Below are positions 18,701-27,789 of a stretch of DNA of 45,742 bases, piece by piece. Source of the stretch: Pontibacter roseus DSM 17521 (GTDB taxonomy: Bacteria; Bacteroidota; Bacteroidia; Cytophagales; Hymenobacteraceae). Position 1 is the stretch's first letter. The number at the start of each line of letters is the position of its first letter. The notes beneath the pieces were generated by a model. It saw only the letters and a list, made by a program, of their open reading frames with translations. It had not been told where the DNA came from and did not search any database. The translations under genes were made by a program, and so were the position numbers. The stretch covers positions 336,598 to 382,339 of the forward strand of contig NZ_KB890767.1 of assembly GCF_000373265.1 (NCBI RefSeq). Direction: 5' to 3'.

Positions 18701-21700
18701 CCAACATCGAGTATGTAGAGTTCTGGCTGATGGACCCTTTTCTGGAAGGAGAGAATGGCCGCAAAGATGAATTCGGCAACCCGATTGTGAGCAATGAGGG
18801 CGGCGAACTGGTTCTGAACCTGGGCAACGTGTCCGAAGACATCCTGAAAGACAACCGCTACTCCTTTGAGAACGGCCTGCCCACCTCCGCCACGGATAAC
18901 CAGAACACACAGCGCACGCCTTGGGGCCGCGTCACCACCCAGCAGTTCCTGACAGATGCCTTCTCAGGTGTGCCGGGCGCTAGGAACTTCCAAGATATTG
19001 GCCTTGATGGTTTGGGCGATGACGGGGAGCGCGAATATTTCCAAAGCAGTTTCCTGGGCCTTATCCCGGGAGGAGCACCACAGTCAGTACTCAGCGACCC
19101 TTCGGCAGATAACTTCCTGCACCACCTCGATGAGTCGTACGACCAGCAGAATGCAGGTATACTGGCCCGCTACAAGCGCTTCAACGGTATGGAGAACAAC
19201 TCACCGGAGCAGAGCCGCTTCTCCAACTACGCCTTCCCCGACAAAGAAGACCTGAACCGCGACAACGTCATCAGCGATTTGGAGCAGTACTATGAGTATA
19301 AAATAAAGCTGCAACCAGGCGAGATGAGTGTGGGTCAGAACTACATTGTGGACCAGATTGTGCAGCCCGACATCAACGGTGACCGGGTGACCTGGTACCA
19401 GTTCCGCGTGCCGGTGCGTCAGCCAACGGGCAACGTGGGCAACATCAGCGGCTTCAAGTCCATCCGCTTCATGCGCATGTACATGACCGAGTTTGCCGAC
19501 CCGGTGGTGCTTCGTTTTGTGCAGTTCCAGTTTGTGGCCAACCAGTGGCGCACGTTCCTGCAGCCGATAACGGATGGCAACCCCTGCCTGTCCTGTACCG
19601 ACGACGCCCGTTCTTTCACGGTCTCTACGGTGAATATTGAAGAAAACAGCGAGGTAAGCGGCTCCACCATACCTTATGCGATGCCGCCAGGTATAGAGCG
19701 CCTACGTGACTACGCCGCCACCAACAACCGCCGCCAGAACGAGCAATCGTTGCAGCTGTGCGTGGACGACCTGAAGGATTCCTTCTCCAAGGCCGTGTAC
19801 AAGAACCTGTCCATCGACATGCTCATCTACAAGCGCCTGAAGCTGTTCCTGCACGCGCAATCCAGCGACCCGAATACCCGCGACAACGACATGCAGGCGT
19901 TCATCCGAATTGGCACGGACTATACCCAGAACTATTACGAGTATGTGGTTCCGCTGAAGCTGACACCTCCGGGAACGACCAGCCAGGAAGGTATATGGCT
20001 GTCAGAAAACCAGATTGACGTGGCGCTGGAGGATTTCGTAAACGCCAAGGTGGCCCGCAACAAGATTGTGGGCTACGACAACCGCCGCCCTTATGAAGTG
20101 AACGTAGGAGGCAAAATCATACGCGTGGTGGGCAACCCGGATTTCAGCGAGGTGCAGAGCGTGATGATTGGCCTGCGCAACCCGGCTTCTCCAGGCGAGG
20201 ATGCCCAGCCGAAGTCCATTTGCATGTGGGTGGACGAACTGCGCGTGACCGATTTCCGCAACCAGTCTGGCTGGGCCTCTAACGCCCGCCTCAACACCAA
20301 ACTGGCCGACTTCGCCAACATCACTGCCACCGGCAGCTATACCACTGTCGGCTTCGGGGCGCTGCAGCAGAAGATAGCGCAGCGGGCCCGGGAAAACACG
20401 GCCCTTTTCGACGTGAGCGCCAATATTGTAGCTGATAAGTTCCTGCCCGAAAAGTTAGGCATCAAAGTACCGGTATCGGTGCAATACGGTACCCTCAACA
20501 GCCAGCCGCAGTTCGACCCGCTGGACAAAGACGTGCTGCTGGACGAGTCGGTGACCAGGTATGAGACACGTGAGGCGCAGCGGGAGTACCGCCAGGAAGT
20601 GAGCACACGGGAGACGCGCAAGAGCGTGAGCCTGCTCAACGTGCGCAAGGAGCGGACCAACCCGGAGGCGAAGGTGCGGCCGTATGACGTCGAGAACCTC
20701 TCCTTCTCCTACTCCTACGCCGAGCGCCTTTTCACCAACATTGAGACGGACCGCGACTATACCAAAACCTATACCGGGGCAGTCGCCTATACCTACAACA
20801 ACACGCCGCGCAACTACGAGCCGCTAGCCAAGGTGGAGGCGCTCAAGTCGCCATACCTGCGCCTCATCCGGGACCTGAACTTCACGCCGCTGCCAAGCCG
20901 CTTCTCCTTCCGTGCCGATTTGGACCGCAGGTATAACGAGACGTTCCTGCAGCGCCGCGACCCAGGTACCGGGCTCATCACCTCTCGCGGCATAGACCCT
21001 ACGTTCCAGAAATACTTCTTCTTCAACCGCATCTACGACCTGAAGTGGGACATCAGTAAGAACCTGTCGCTGGACTACACCGCCACCAACCGTGCCGTGG
21101 TAGACGAGCCGGACGCCCGCATTGACAGAGATGTGGATTCGCTTCGCTACAAGAACAAGGTGATTTGGAACAACCTGCGCAACTTCGGGCGCAACACCAA
21201 CTTCAACCAACTCATAGCCGCCAATTACAAGGTGCCGCTCGATAAGTTCCCGCTCACCGACTGGCTGGGCGCTGAGACCCGCTACGCCGTTACCTACATC
21301 TGGACGGCCGGCTCCACGGCCCTCAACCAGGATGCCAACTTCCAACTGGGCAACACGGCCGAGAACAGCACCGAGTTCAGCGTGAACGGCCGCGTTGATT
21401 TGGTGAAGCTCTACAACAAGGTGAAGTTCCTGAAGGATGTGAACACGCCAGCTGCGCCACAGGCAAGGCCAGCTACTCCGGGCGACACCACGGTGCAGAA
21501 GTCGGCGTCAGGTATGGGAGTGGCCAAAGGCCTGGCCCGCTTCCTGATGATGACGCGCTCCATCAACTTCACATACCTGCAGAACCAGGGCACCATGCTG
21601 CCGGGCTACCTGCCGCGCACCAAGATGTTCGGCTTCGACGATGGCTTTGACGCGCCTGGGCTGCCGTTTGTGCTGGGCCGCCAGTATGATTTGGATGAGT

Positions 21701-22914
21701 TGTACTACCGTGCCTTCAACAACGGCTGGTATACCGACAGCAGCCAGTACTTGAACACGCCCTTCAGTGGCATCCTGACAGAGACATTTACGGCAAGGGC
21801 TAACCTGGAGCCGTTCCGCAACTTCAACCTGCAGTTGGACGCGCGCCGCAACATGTCTGAGATTGAAGAGGTGTTCTACCGCAAGCAGTTTGATGATTTT
21901 GGGAATATTGGCACGGCCAATGAGCGTCAGAACCCTATCAACACGGGTTCCTTCAGCGCCTCGTTCTACGCCCTGAACACCATGTTTGAGTCTACATCAG
22001 GAGGCACATCGGCTGCCTTCGACAACTTCATCCGGAACCGCCACGAGATTCGCGAGAAGCTCACCAATGCCAACGCCGCCGCCGGCGACTCAGGCTATTC
22101 TCTGAACTCACAGGATGTTCTGCTGCAGTCGTTCCTGTACGCGTACCAGGGCCGCGACGCAGACGGATTCCAGGCCAAGGGAGGAAACCCGTTCAAGCGA
22201 CTGCCTATCCCGAACTGGCGAATCGATTACAATGGACTGTCGCAGTTGCCGTTCTTCCAGCGCTGGTTCAGCCAGGTGAACCTGACGCACTCCTACAACT
22301 CCAGCTACAACGTGACCAGCTTCACCACGTCACTGGCCTACGAGAACAACCCAGGCGATTTCCCGACGAACAAGAACGAGTTCGGGCAGCTGATACCGTA
22401 CTACATTCTGAGCCAGCTCACGGTGGCGGAGCGACTGGAACTGCTAGGCATCAACTTCCGTACGAACACCAACCTGACCGGCCGCCTGGGCTACAAGCTG
22501 GAGCGCAACCTGTCCCTGAACCTGACCAATGCGCAGGTGACGGAAACGAATGTCAAGGATTATACCTTTGGCTTCGGGTATAGCACCAACAACTTCCGTA
22601 TACCTTTCCGGATACGCGGGGAGCGCAAGGTGCTGGAGAACGAGCTGACCATGCGCATGGACATGTCGGTGCGGGACAACCAGACCGTGCAGCGCGCCAT
22701 CGCGCGGGATGAGCAGGGCAACGAAATCAGCCAGAACCAGATAACGAACGGCACAAAGCAACTGCAGCTGCGCCCCACGGTGGACTATGTGCTGAGCCAG
22801 CGCGTGAACATCCAGTTCTACATGCTGCGCACTGTTTCAGACCCTCAGATATCCACCTCGTTCAGGAACAGCGTGACAGAAGGAGGCGTGCAGCTGCGAG
22901 TAAGTCTGCAATAA
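15739..22914 (+). CDS. sprA: T9SS outer-membrane translocon SprA
   Basis: A giant 2391-residue protein of the SprA/Sov family, which forms the very large single-chain outer-membrane barrel through which type IX secretion cargo leaves the cell. It has an N-terminal signal sequence (hydrophobic SLLFATVVAITLLAWW), family-typical blocks such as VPKIYISPMFDRIFGGNFVDI and LNFNWDNNANFEFENNMKLDY, and a long run of aromatic/asparagine-rich amphipathic strands to the C-terminus. The length is normal for the family. No in-frame ATG precedes residue ~120, so the start is most likely the TTG at 15739, 13 bases after ruvA; this start keeps the signal peptide. The position between ruvA and gcvH is, as I recall, conserved in Bacteroidota. 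Confidence 0.95.
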   Translation: MIRNSKKNSLLFATVVAITLLAWWSHAEEVRSAGRFESLILPNLLFQDTIPGDSAKLQPYIPSRRPTFVPSDRIGSPFGTRSSSSPLLLGPPSNLELEIELDDSLRQYNINERIGEVDYRLPSAMTWEEYSRWQRQQAIRDYWRSKSAGLDGESVVTGRRLVPKIYISPMFDRIFGGNFVDIQPNGNVSLKFGARFNRNENPSIPLRQQRTGDFDFDQNISLNLVGKIGEKMRLNFNWDNNANFEFENNMKLDYTGFDEEIIRKVEAGNVSLPLNNSLITGAQNLFGIKTQLQFGRLGVTAIAANLRGRNDEVVIQNGAQNKPFEIRADQYDRDRHFFLSHFFRNRYDKTLQNLPLVNSGIVIRRLELYVTNNNRSTENLRNMVAYMDLGEADPYRNQFEQNPNAPASNDANTLYSLIANNGQARNNDQVDTYLNSLGLQKAVDFEHVRARRLDPREYKFNPQLGHISLTTALLPDQVLGVSFEYTYNGRTYKVGELLEDYQNLRDDQVIHMKLLKATNPALEFPTWDLMMKNVYSLDATQVNRENFQLQVIYKDDETGVDITSLKEPSPIQNLPLIEVLNLDNVNSNNDKPRDGNFDFLSGITIDPETGRIFFPVVEPFGSYLATKFAGRQDLIDRYVFQELYEQTQTDAQQNTIKAKFYLKGRFQASSTDEIILPGFRIAEGSVAVYSGGTRLEEGTDYQVFYDLGRIKILNPSYIASASDLRVTYEKAELLNIQPRSLLGARFDYRVNNDLNLGGTVLHINERPYINRVSIGDEPTNNTIYGLDVSLNKESRFLTRMTDKIPFIQTKAPSSVTFNGEFAQLVPANSKSPVNEDGTSYLDDFEGAETPFSLGGFNNTTWRLAATPAPLATGTGLNYAFNRARVAWYTIDQIYYRDSEGLRPSNISKEELANHYVRPVQRYEVFPGRDREIANAYEYTFDMAYYPQERGQYNYNPNVDAQGRLTGDPRKNWGGISREIAFDTDFDNANIEYVEFWLMDPFLEGENGRKDEFGNPIVSNEGGELVLNLGNVSEDILKDNRYSFENGLPTSATDNQNTQRTPWGRVTTQQFLTDAFSGVPGARNFQDIGLDGLGDDGEREYFQSSFLGLIPGGAPQSVLSDPSADNFLHHLDESYDQQNAGILARYKRFNGMENNSPEQSRFSNYAFPDKEDLNRDNVISDLEQYYEYKIKLQPGEMSVGQNYIVDQIVQPDINGDRVTWYQFRVPVRQPTGNVGNISGFKSIRFMRMYMTEFADPVVLRFVQFQFVANQWRTFLQPITDGNPCLSCTDDARSFTVSTVNIEENSEVSGSTIPYAMPPGIERLRDYAATNNRRQNEQSLQLCVDDLKDSFSKAVYKNLSIDMLIYKRLKLFLHAQSSDPNTRDNDMQAFIRIGTDYTQNYYEYVVPLKLTPPGTTSQEGIWLSENQIDVALEDFVNAKVARNKIVGYDNRRPYEVNVGGKIIRVVGNPDFSEVQSVMIGLRNPASPGEDAQPKSICMWVDELRVTDFRNQSGWASNARLNTKLADFANITATGSYTTVGFGALQQKIAQRARENTALFDVSANIVADKFLPEKLGIKVPVSVQYGTLNSQPQFDPLDKDVLLDESVTRYETREAQREYRQEVSTRETRKSVSLLNVRKERTNPEAKVRPYDVENLSFSYSYAERLFTNIETDRDYTKTYTGAVAYTYNNTPRNYEPLAKVEALKSPYLRLIRDLNFTPLPSRFSFRADLDRRYNETFLQRRDPGTGLITSRGIDPTFQKYFFFNRIYDLKWDISKNLSLDYTATNRAVVDEPDARIDRDVDSLRYKNKVIWNNLRNFGRNTNFNQLIAANYKVPLDKFPLTDWLGAETRYAVTYIWTAGSTALNQDANFQLGNTAENSTEFSVNGRVDLVKLYNKVKFLKDVNTPAAPQARPATPGDTTVQKSASGMGVAKGLARFLMMTRSINFTYLQNQGTMLPGYLPRTKMFGFDDGFDAPGLPFVLGRQYDLDELYYRAFNNGWYTDSSQYLNTPFSGILTETFTARANLEPFRNFNLQLDARRNMSEIEEVFYRKQFDDFGNIGTANERQNPINTGSFSASFYALNTMFESTSGGTSAAFDNFIRNRHEIREKLTNANAAAGDSGYSLNSQDVLLQSFLYAYQGRDADGFQAKGGNPFKRLPIPNWRIDYNGLSQLPFFQRWFSQVNLTHSYNSSYNVTSFTTSLAYENNPGDFPTNKNEFGQLIPYYILSQLTVAERLELLGINFRTNTNLTGRLGYKLERNLSLNLTNAQVTETNVKDYTFGFGYSTNNFRIPFRIRGERKVLENELTMRMDMSVRDNQTVQRAIARDEQGNEISQNQITNGTKQLQLRPTVDYVLSQRVNIQFYMLRTVSDPQISTSFRNSVTEGGVQLRVSLQ

Positions 22915-22938
22915 TTTTTAGCATTGCGAAAAAGACCG

Positions 22939-22946
22939 TATTTTTG
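22939..22946 (+). promoter_or_regulatory. -7 promoter element for gcvH-vanZ
   Basis: TATTTTTG matches TAnnTTTG exactly, 24 bases before the gcvH ATG at 22971, implying a short leader. No properly spaced -33 TTG is visible. Confidence 0.45.
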
Positions 22947-22970
22947 ATCAGACATTAAACCAACGATAAA

Positions 22971-23351
22971 ATGAATCTACCTGAGACTTTAAAGTATACG
23001 AAAGACCACGAGTGGGTGCGCGTGGAAGGTGATGTGGCCTATGTGGGCATCACTGATTTTGCACAGAGCGAACTGGGCGACATTGTGTATGTGGATATCG
23101 ACACAGTAGACAAGGAAATCAGCCAGAACGACGTATTCGGTACGGTAGAGGCCGTGAAAACGGTTTCTGACCTGTTCAGCCCACTCAGCGGCACGGTGCT
23201 GGAGTTCAACGAGAAGCTGGACGGCAGCCCTGAGTTGGTGAACTCTGATGCGTATGGCGACGGCTGGATCATCAAAATGTCTATTGGCGACACCAGTGAG
23301 CTGGAAGGCTTGTTGTCAGCAGACGCTTACCGCGAACTTATCGGCCAATAA
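22971..23351 (+). CDS. gcvH: glycine cleavage system H protein
   Basis: A 126-residue lipoyl carrier protein of normal length. The lipoylated lysine is Lys63 in [18 protein letters not shown], the classic GcvH site. The N-terminal [23 protein letters not shown] block and the conserved Gly-Asp-rich turns are also present. GcvH shuttles the aminomethyl and reduced-lipoyl group between the P, T and L proteins when glycine is cleaved to CO2, ammonia and a methylene-tetrahydrofolate unit. gcvP and gcvT are not in the window. It lies 56 bases after sprA with its own -7 element. Confidence 0.96.
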   Translation: MNLPETLKYTKDHEWVRVEGDVAYVGITDFAQSELGDIVYVDIDTVDKEISQNDVFGTVEAVKTVSDLFSPLSGTVLEFNEKLDGSPELVNSDAYGDGWIIKMSIGDTSELEGLLSADAYRELIGQ

Positions 23352-23372
23352 CCTCTCCGTATAGAAGCAGGT

Positions 23373-23747
23373 TTGATACTCCGGTATAACCTTTTTACCT
23401 TACTTTGGGCAGCAGTGATCATGATAACGACGCTGCTGCCCTCTTCTTCTATGCCCTCCCTGTCTATCTGGGAGCTTTTCTCATTCGATTCCTTTGCCCA
23501 CGCTTTCTTGTTCGCAGTGCTCACCTACCTCATGATTGTGGGCCTCAAGAAGCAGTATACCTATCCTAAACTACAGTACTACGCCATCCGGACGGCCTTC
23601 TTTGTGAGTTCCATGTTTGGCGTATGCATCGAACTGATTCAGCACTACTTCATACCCGGCCGGCAGGGTGACATCATCGATGTGCTGAGCAATACCATCG
23701 GCTGCCTGTTGGGCATCCTCCTCTTCCGCTGGATTTACCAGCAGTAG
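23373..23747 (+). CDS. VanZ-family membrane protein
   Basis: A small (124-residue) membrane protein with four hydrophobic helices and the VanZ-like pattern: an acidic/histidine loop after helix 1 (FSFDSFAHAFLFAVLTYL), then CIELIQHYFIPGRQGDIIDVLSNTIGCLLGILL. Related proteins are widespread; VanZ itself gives slight teicoplanin resistance, but the biochemical role of most members is unknown. The start is probably TTG at 23373 with a weak AGCAGG ahead of it; the first ATG (23421) would remove much of the first helix. It lies 21 bases after gcvH, so the two are probably co-transcribed. Confidence 0.82.
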   Translation: MILRYNLFTLLWAAVIMITTLLPSSSMPSLSIWELFSFDSFAHAFLFAVLTYLMIVGLKKQYTYPKLQYYAIRTAFFVSSMFGVCIELIQHYFIPGRQGDIIDVLSNTIGCLLGILLFRWIYQQ

Positions 23748-23846
23748 TCTAGGCTGCTGGCTATACCTCTCCTGCGCAAGACAATACCGCTACGAAATGC
23801 TACAGGGTATTTTGCTGAATTTCAGCTGCCCCACCTCCTCCGGCTA

Positions 23847-23877
23847 TTGCCTATGTGGTTGCTATTGGTTAGCTTTA
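23847..23877 (+). promoter_or_regulatory. possible promoter for the S8 protease gene
   Basis: TTG at 23847-23849 and TAGCTTTA at 23870-23877 have a 20-base spacing, inside the usual Bacteroidota range. The -7 element lacks the final G of TAnnTTTG. The ATG at 23933 is about 50 bases downstream. Confidence 0.35.
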
Positions 23878-23932
23878 GTACAATTTCCCCTAAACTTTTA
23901 GCTAGGCTTTCACCCTTTAGCATTGCGCTTCT

Positions 23933-26578
23933 ATGTGGCCTTTTTACAGACTTAACCATACGCTCCGGCTGCCTGCCCTTTGGCTCCTGTTTCTTTTACC
24001 GTTGGGGCTAGAGGCGCAACAGGCACCACTGCAGAAGCAACACGCGCAAAAGCTAGCACCACACCTCCATCAGATTAAGAACCGCACAGCCGCTTCGTAC
24101 CGGGTGCAGGTACAGGACAAGGACGCGTTCCGTTCATGGCTCCAGCAGCAGCAACTTAACCTTGGGATAAAAAACGTAACCTCCGATGGCCGCATCCTGC
24201 TCGTGTCTGGCCTGAACCCGAAGCAGCTCCGGTTACTGCTCACCTCCCCCGCCGTGCTGTATGTGGATAAACCGAACCGCGTAGCCAAGGAAGAACTGGA
24301 ACTGAAGGATGCGGACTATGTGGCCAACAACATCTATGCGGCGCAGGCCCGCAATCCCCAGCTGAAGGGACAAGGGATGGCCGTGTCCGTGAAGGAAAGC
24401 CCGTTCAACCCAACGGACCTTGATTTAAAGGGGCGGGTTATGGCCCCGGAGACTTTCGGTAGCACCACGAGCCAGCATGCTACCACCATGGCCACCTTGG
24501 TGGCAGGTGCGGGAAACTCGGGCCCCAATGGCAGAGGCGTAACCCAAGAAGCGAAGATAGCCTACTCCGACTTTGCCGAGTTGTACCCTGACGACAGCCA
24601 GCAACTTCTGGGCAAGGGCATCAGTGTACAGAACCATTCCTACGGGGTGAGTGTGGAGAACTACTACGGTCTGGAGTCGCAGGCTTATGACCGGTCAAGT
24701 TACCAACACCCGCAACTCCTGCACATCTTCTCGTCGGGTAACAGCGGCGACAAAGCTGAAACCACCGGCACCTACGCCAACATCCCGGCCATGGCCAACC
24801 TGACTGGCCAGTTCAAGACTTCCAAGAACACCATGAGCGTGGGGGCGCTGGAGCCGAACGGGCAGGTAGGGGTGCGCAGTTCCAGAGGCCCGGCCTACGA
24901 TGGCCGTGTGAAGCCGGAGCTTGTGGCGCATGGCACAGGGGGCACCTCGGAGGCCGCCGCCGTGGTATCAGGTATAGCACTGCTGGTGCAGCAGGCGTAC
25001 AAAGAAAAACACAATGGGCAATTGCCTCCTGCCTCGCTGGTGAAGGCAGCGCTTATCAACAGCTCAGAAGATGTGGGCCGTCCTGGGGTAGATTTTGAAA
25101 CTGGGTATGGCAACGCCGATGCACTCGGTGCCATCCGAACCATACAAGAAAGCCGCTTCATAGTAGATGCCCTAGCCCAGGGGCAGGAGAAGACCATTCA
25201 ACTGACTGTGCCGGCTGGTGTGCAGCTTCTGAAGACCACCCTTGTCTGGCACGACCCGGAGGCTGCTCCCAATGCTGAGAAGGCGCTCCTCCACGACCTG
25301 GACCTGACCCTGCACAGCACAGCCAGCAGCCATACCTGGCGTCCTTGGGTGCTCAGCACCTTCCCACATCCTGATTCGCTGCGGCTGCCCGCCAGGCGCG
25401 GCACAGACCGGCTCAACAACGTGGAGCATATTACTCTTAACACTCCTGCAGCCGGCACCTATACCTTGCGGGTCAAAGGACATACCATTCCGCAGGGACC
25501 ACAGACCTTCAGCCTGGTGTATGAATATGAACGGGGAGTGGAGTGGCTGTACCCAACGGTTGGCACCACCCTGCTGGCCGGCGAGCTGAATAGGATAACC
25601 TGGCAAGGTACTCCTCCGACGGGTAAGGGAAGACTGGAATACCGCCTGGCGGGGGAGCAGGTATGGCACAGCATAGCCAGCGACCTTGACTTGGCCAGTT
25701 CCAGCTTTCAATGGGAAGCGCCTGACACGGTAGCGATGGCGCAGTTGCGCCTCTCGGTAGGCGGTGTCCATACCTTATCAGATGAGTTTCTGCTGGCACG
25801 GCAGCTACAGTTACGGGTGGGTTTCAACTGCGCAGAGCAGGTCCTGCTCCACTGGCCAAAGCTTCCCAATACGGAAAACTACCGCCTCTATTACCTTGGC
25901 GATACCAGGCTTCAACCACTCCTCACAACGGCTGACACCCTGGCCGTACTCGACAAATCCGCTCTTCCCGGAAGCGCCGACTTTGTGGCTGTCGTGCCTG
26001 TCGTGCAGGGCCTTGAGGCACAGTATAGCCCTTCCATCCCTTTCGGGCAGACAGGCGTAGGCTGCTACATCACCAGCTTTCTGCCCAGGCAACTGGTCAT
26101 GGACACCGTGGAGTTGGACCTGGAGCTCGGCACCCGCTTTCAACTCGCCTCCATCACCCTGGAGCGGCAGGAACAGGGAGTATTCAAGCCTATAGAGACC
26201 CTAGCGTCCGTCACGCAGTTGCGGCATCAGTTTACAGACCCTCTTCCATCCTCCGGCAGAAACCTGTACCGCGTGAAAGTCACGACCACGGAAGGGAAAG
26301 TTTTTTACAGCCAGGAGGAGGAAGTGATTTTCGCCGGAGCCGGCTACATGCGGGTATACCCTAACCCAGTGGCGGCAGGCCAGCCCTTCCACGTGGCCGT
26401 AGGAAGCGATGAGGCCCAGATTCAGCTGTATGACCAACTGGGCAGGCTGGTACTGGAGACCATCGAAATAGGCGTACTCAAGGAGGTGCAGACCTCCGGC
26501 CTCACCCGCGGGCTCTACATCATCCGCCTTAAAACGGACACAGGCAGCAAGGTGATGGGGAAGGTGCTGGTGCTGTAG
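23933..26578 (+). CDS. secreted S8 (subtilisin-like) serine protease with T9SS sorting domain
   Basis: An 881-residue exported protein: signal peptide (cleavage near LEAQ, residue 29), a propeptide-like region to about 115, then a subtilisin fold. His182 (SQHATTMATLVAGAG), oxyanion Asn270 (SSGNSG) and catalytic Ser339 (GTSEAAAVVSG) are in place. The position of the catalytic Asp is occupied by Glu155: VSVKESPFNPTDLDL aligns without gaps to the family VAVIDTGIDxxHPDL. Beta-sandwich modules follow from about 500 to 800, and the last ~77 residues (from YMRVYPNP at 805 to GKVLVL) are a type A T9SS sorting domain, so export through SprA and release or anchoring by PorU are expected. Whether the enzyme is active with Glu is open. 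Confidence 0.88.
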   Translation: MWPFYRLNHTLRLPALWLLFLLPLGLEAQQAPLQKQHAQKLAPHLHQIKNRTAASYRVQVQDKDAFRSWLQQQQLNLGIKNVTSDGRILLVSGLNPKQLRLLLTSPAVLYVDKPNRVAKEELELKDADYVANNIYAAQARNPQLKGQGMAVSVKESPFNPTDLDLKGRVMAPETFGSTTSQHATTMATLVAGAGNSGPNGRGVTQEAKIAYSDFAELYPDDSQQLLGKGISVQNHSYGVSVENYYGLESQAYDRSSYQHPQLLHIFSSGNSGDKAETTGTYANIPAMANLTGQFKTSKNTMSVGALEPNGQVGVRSSRGPAYDGRVKPELVAHGTGGTSEAAAVVSGIALLVQQAYKEKHNGQLPPASLVKAALINSSEDVGRPGVDFETGYGNADALGAIRTIQESRFIVDALAQGQEKTIQLTVPAGVQLLKTTLVWHDPEAAPNAEKALLHDLDLTLHSTASSHTWRPWVLSTFPHPDSLRLPARRGTDRLNNVEHITLNTPAAGTYTLRVKGHTIPQGPQTFSLVYEYERGVEWLYPTVGTTLLAGELNRITWQGTPPTGKGRLEYRLAGEQVWHSIASDLDLASSSFQWEAPDTVAMAQLRLSVGGVHTLSDEFLLARQLQLRVGFNCAEQVLLHWPKLPNTENYRLYYLGDTRLQPLLTTADTLAVLDKSALPGSADFVAVVPVVQGLEAQYSPSIPFGQTGVGCYITSFLPRQLVMDTVELDLELGTRFQLASITLERQEQGVFKPIETLASVTQLRHQFTDPLPSSGRNLYRVKVTTTEGKVFYSQEEEVIFAGAGYMRVYPNPVAAGQPFHVAVGSDEAQIQLYDQLGRLVLETIEIGVLKEVQTSGLTRGLYIIRLKTDTGSKVMGKVLVL

Positions 26579-26670
26579 CGCGTCCTGCGCTTCTATTAAT
26601 AGATTTGAACGCTCGCTTCTGTGCCACAGATTCCCCCGCAATATGTATACCTGTTGCAGGGAGCATAAAA

Positions 26671-26702
26671 AAGCACAGCCCCCGCCGAGGCAGGAGCTGT
26701 GC
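26671..26702 (-). terminator. minus-strand terminator of the downstream M57 gene
   Basis: AGCACAGC (26671-26678) pairs with GCTGTGCT (26695-26702), and on the minus strand the stem is followed by a run of Ts (plus-strand A-run 26666-26671). It ends the gene at 26731-27531 and lies between two convergent genes. Confidence 0.8.
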
Positions 26703-26730
26703 TGTATAAGGCGTATAGAAGGACGTAATC

Positions 26731-27531
26731 CTAGTACAGGTAATCCAATGCGATTTTGTCGTTTGAGTTGAACGGACGGTTCTGGCCGCTGCCGATACAA
26801 GCCAGCATCCAGGAGTTAGGATCCTGTGCTGTTGGCGTACCAGGCACGTGTACCGCACCTACCGTAGAGGCACCTTCGTTGGTATAGCTACCGCCGCAGC
26901 TGTACGCTCTGTCCATGTAATCGGTGTGACGGAAACCGATGCAGTGGCCAATCTCGTGGGCCAGGATGGTAGCGAACCAAGACTGGTTAGGAGTTGAGCC
27001 AATGTAACGGGTAGCCACTTTGATGCTGTTGTACGGGTTACCGCTGGTTGGGAAACCAGCCGAAGCCAGGTACTGCGCTGACTTAGGGGCAGCCACGATG
27101 TGGATATTACCGCCTGAAGCGACACGGCTCATCGTGATAGTCAGACCTTCGGCATTGTAGCGGGCAATCGCCTCGTCCAGAGCCGTCGCATAGGAAGCCG
27201 GCAGTTTCGGGTCAATGGAAAGGGTGATGTTACGGCCAGTGCCCGCGTTCACCAGGTTAGTGGTGCGGTATTGCTCTGCCTCGCCTACGCGAAGTGCGTT
27301 GGTGTTGTGCGCGCTGGTCAGGTCCTTCTCTGACAAGAAAATGTCACCTTCCACGATGTATCCGCCTTCTGTGCGCTCCACGTTCTTGTTATAGAACCCC
27401 AAGTTGGAAATCTGGGTAAGCACTTCCTGTGATACTTCTTCTTTGGTGGTAACTTCTGCATCCTGCTGGCAAGATGTAAAACCAAGCGCAACCACAAAGG
27501 CTGGCAGTAAGAGTAAGCGGGTTAATTTCAT
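26731..27531 (-). CDS. M57-family zinc metalloprotease lipoprotein, copy 1
   Basis: A 266-residue lipoprotein: signal peptide with lipobox GFTSC and the lipid-modified Cys21, then a ~90-residue propeptide-like region and a metzincin-type protease domain. The zinc site is HEIGHCIGFRH (His192, Glu193, His196, His202), the signature of the Bacteroidota M57 ('dual-action HEIGH') peptidases, with a conserved WMLACIG segment later. The product is probably a surface or periplasmic protease with unknown substrate. It is a tandem duplicate of the gene at 27846-28646: the same length, about 65% identical by an ungapped count by eye, and with a conserved promoter-leader. It has its own promoter and terminator, so it is monocistronic. 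Confidence 0.88.
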   Translation of the reverse strand: MKLTRLLLLPAFVVALGFTSCQQDAEVTTKEEVSQEVLTQISNLGFYNKNVERTEGGYIVEGDIFLSEKDLTSAHNTNALRVGEAEQYRTTNLVNAGTGRNITLSIDPKLPASYATALDEAIARYNAEGLTITMSRVASGGNIHIVAAPKSAQYLASAGFPTSGNPYNSIKVATRYIGSTPNQSWFATILAHEIGHCIGFRHTDYMDRAYSCGGSYTNEGASTVGAVHVPGTPTAQDPNSWMLACIGSGQNRPFNSNDKIALDYLY

Positions 27532-27562
27532 AAAAGTTTAATGTTTTTTAGTTAGACATCTT

Positions 27563-27595
27563 GAAATATAGAGAAATGAAATACACTAAAACAAA
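27563..27595 (-). promoter_or_regulatory. promoter of M57 protease copy 1
   Basis: On the minus strand TTTG (27595-27592) and TATATTTC (27570-27563) are spaced by 21 bases, close to the Bacteroidota -33/-7 consensus. The 28-base block 27544-27571 recurs with three differences ahead of copy 2, which supports its being functional. The leader would be about 27 bases. Confidence 0.6.
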
Positions 27596-27786
27596 TCTTT
27601 TAGTAACTAATTTTCAGGTGTTTAAACACCAACGTACTACTCGTAAAAGGTTTATATATATGGAAATTACTTTTGTGATTTTTACATGATTGTCATAGTT
27701 GAAACATCAAGTTCCGACTCCGTATAAACTCCTTATACATATAAAGAGCCAGTGCCTTACCCTAGCCTATACCTTGACAGGGCACC
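27596..27786. other. AT-rich spacer between the two M57 genes
   Basis: AT-rich DNA upstream of the copy 1 promoter, up to the terminator of copy 2. I see no reading frame, RNA gene or clear repeat in it. Confidence 0.5.
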
Positions 27787-27789
27787 AAC

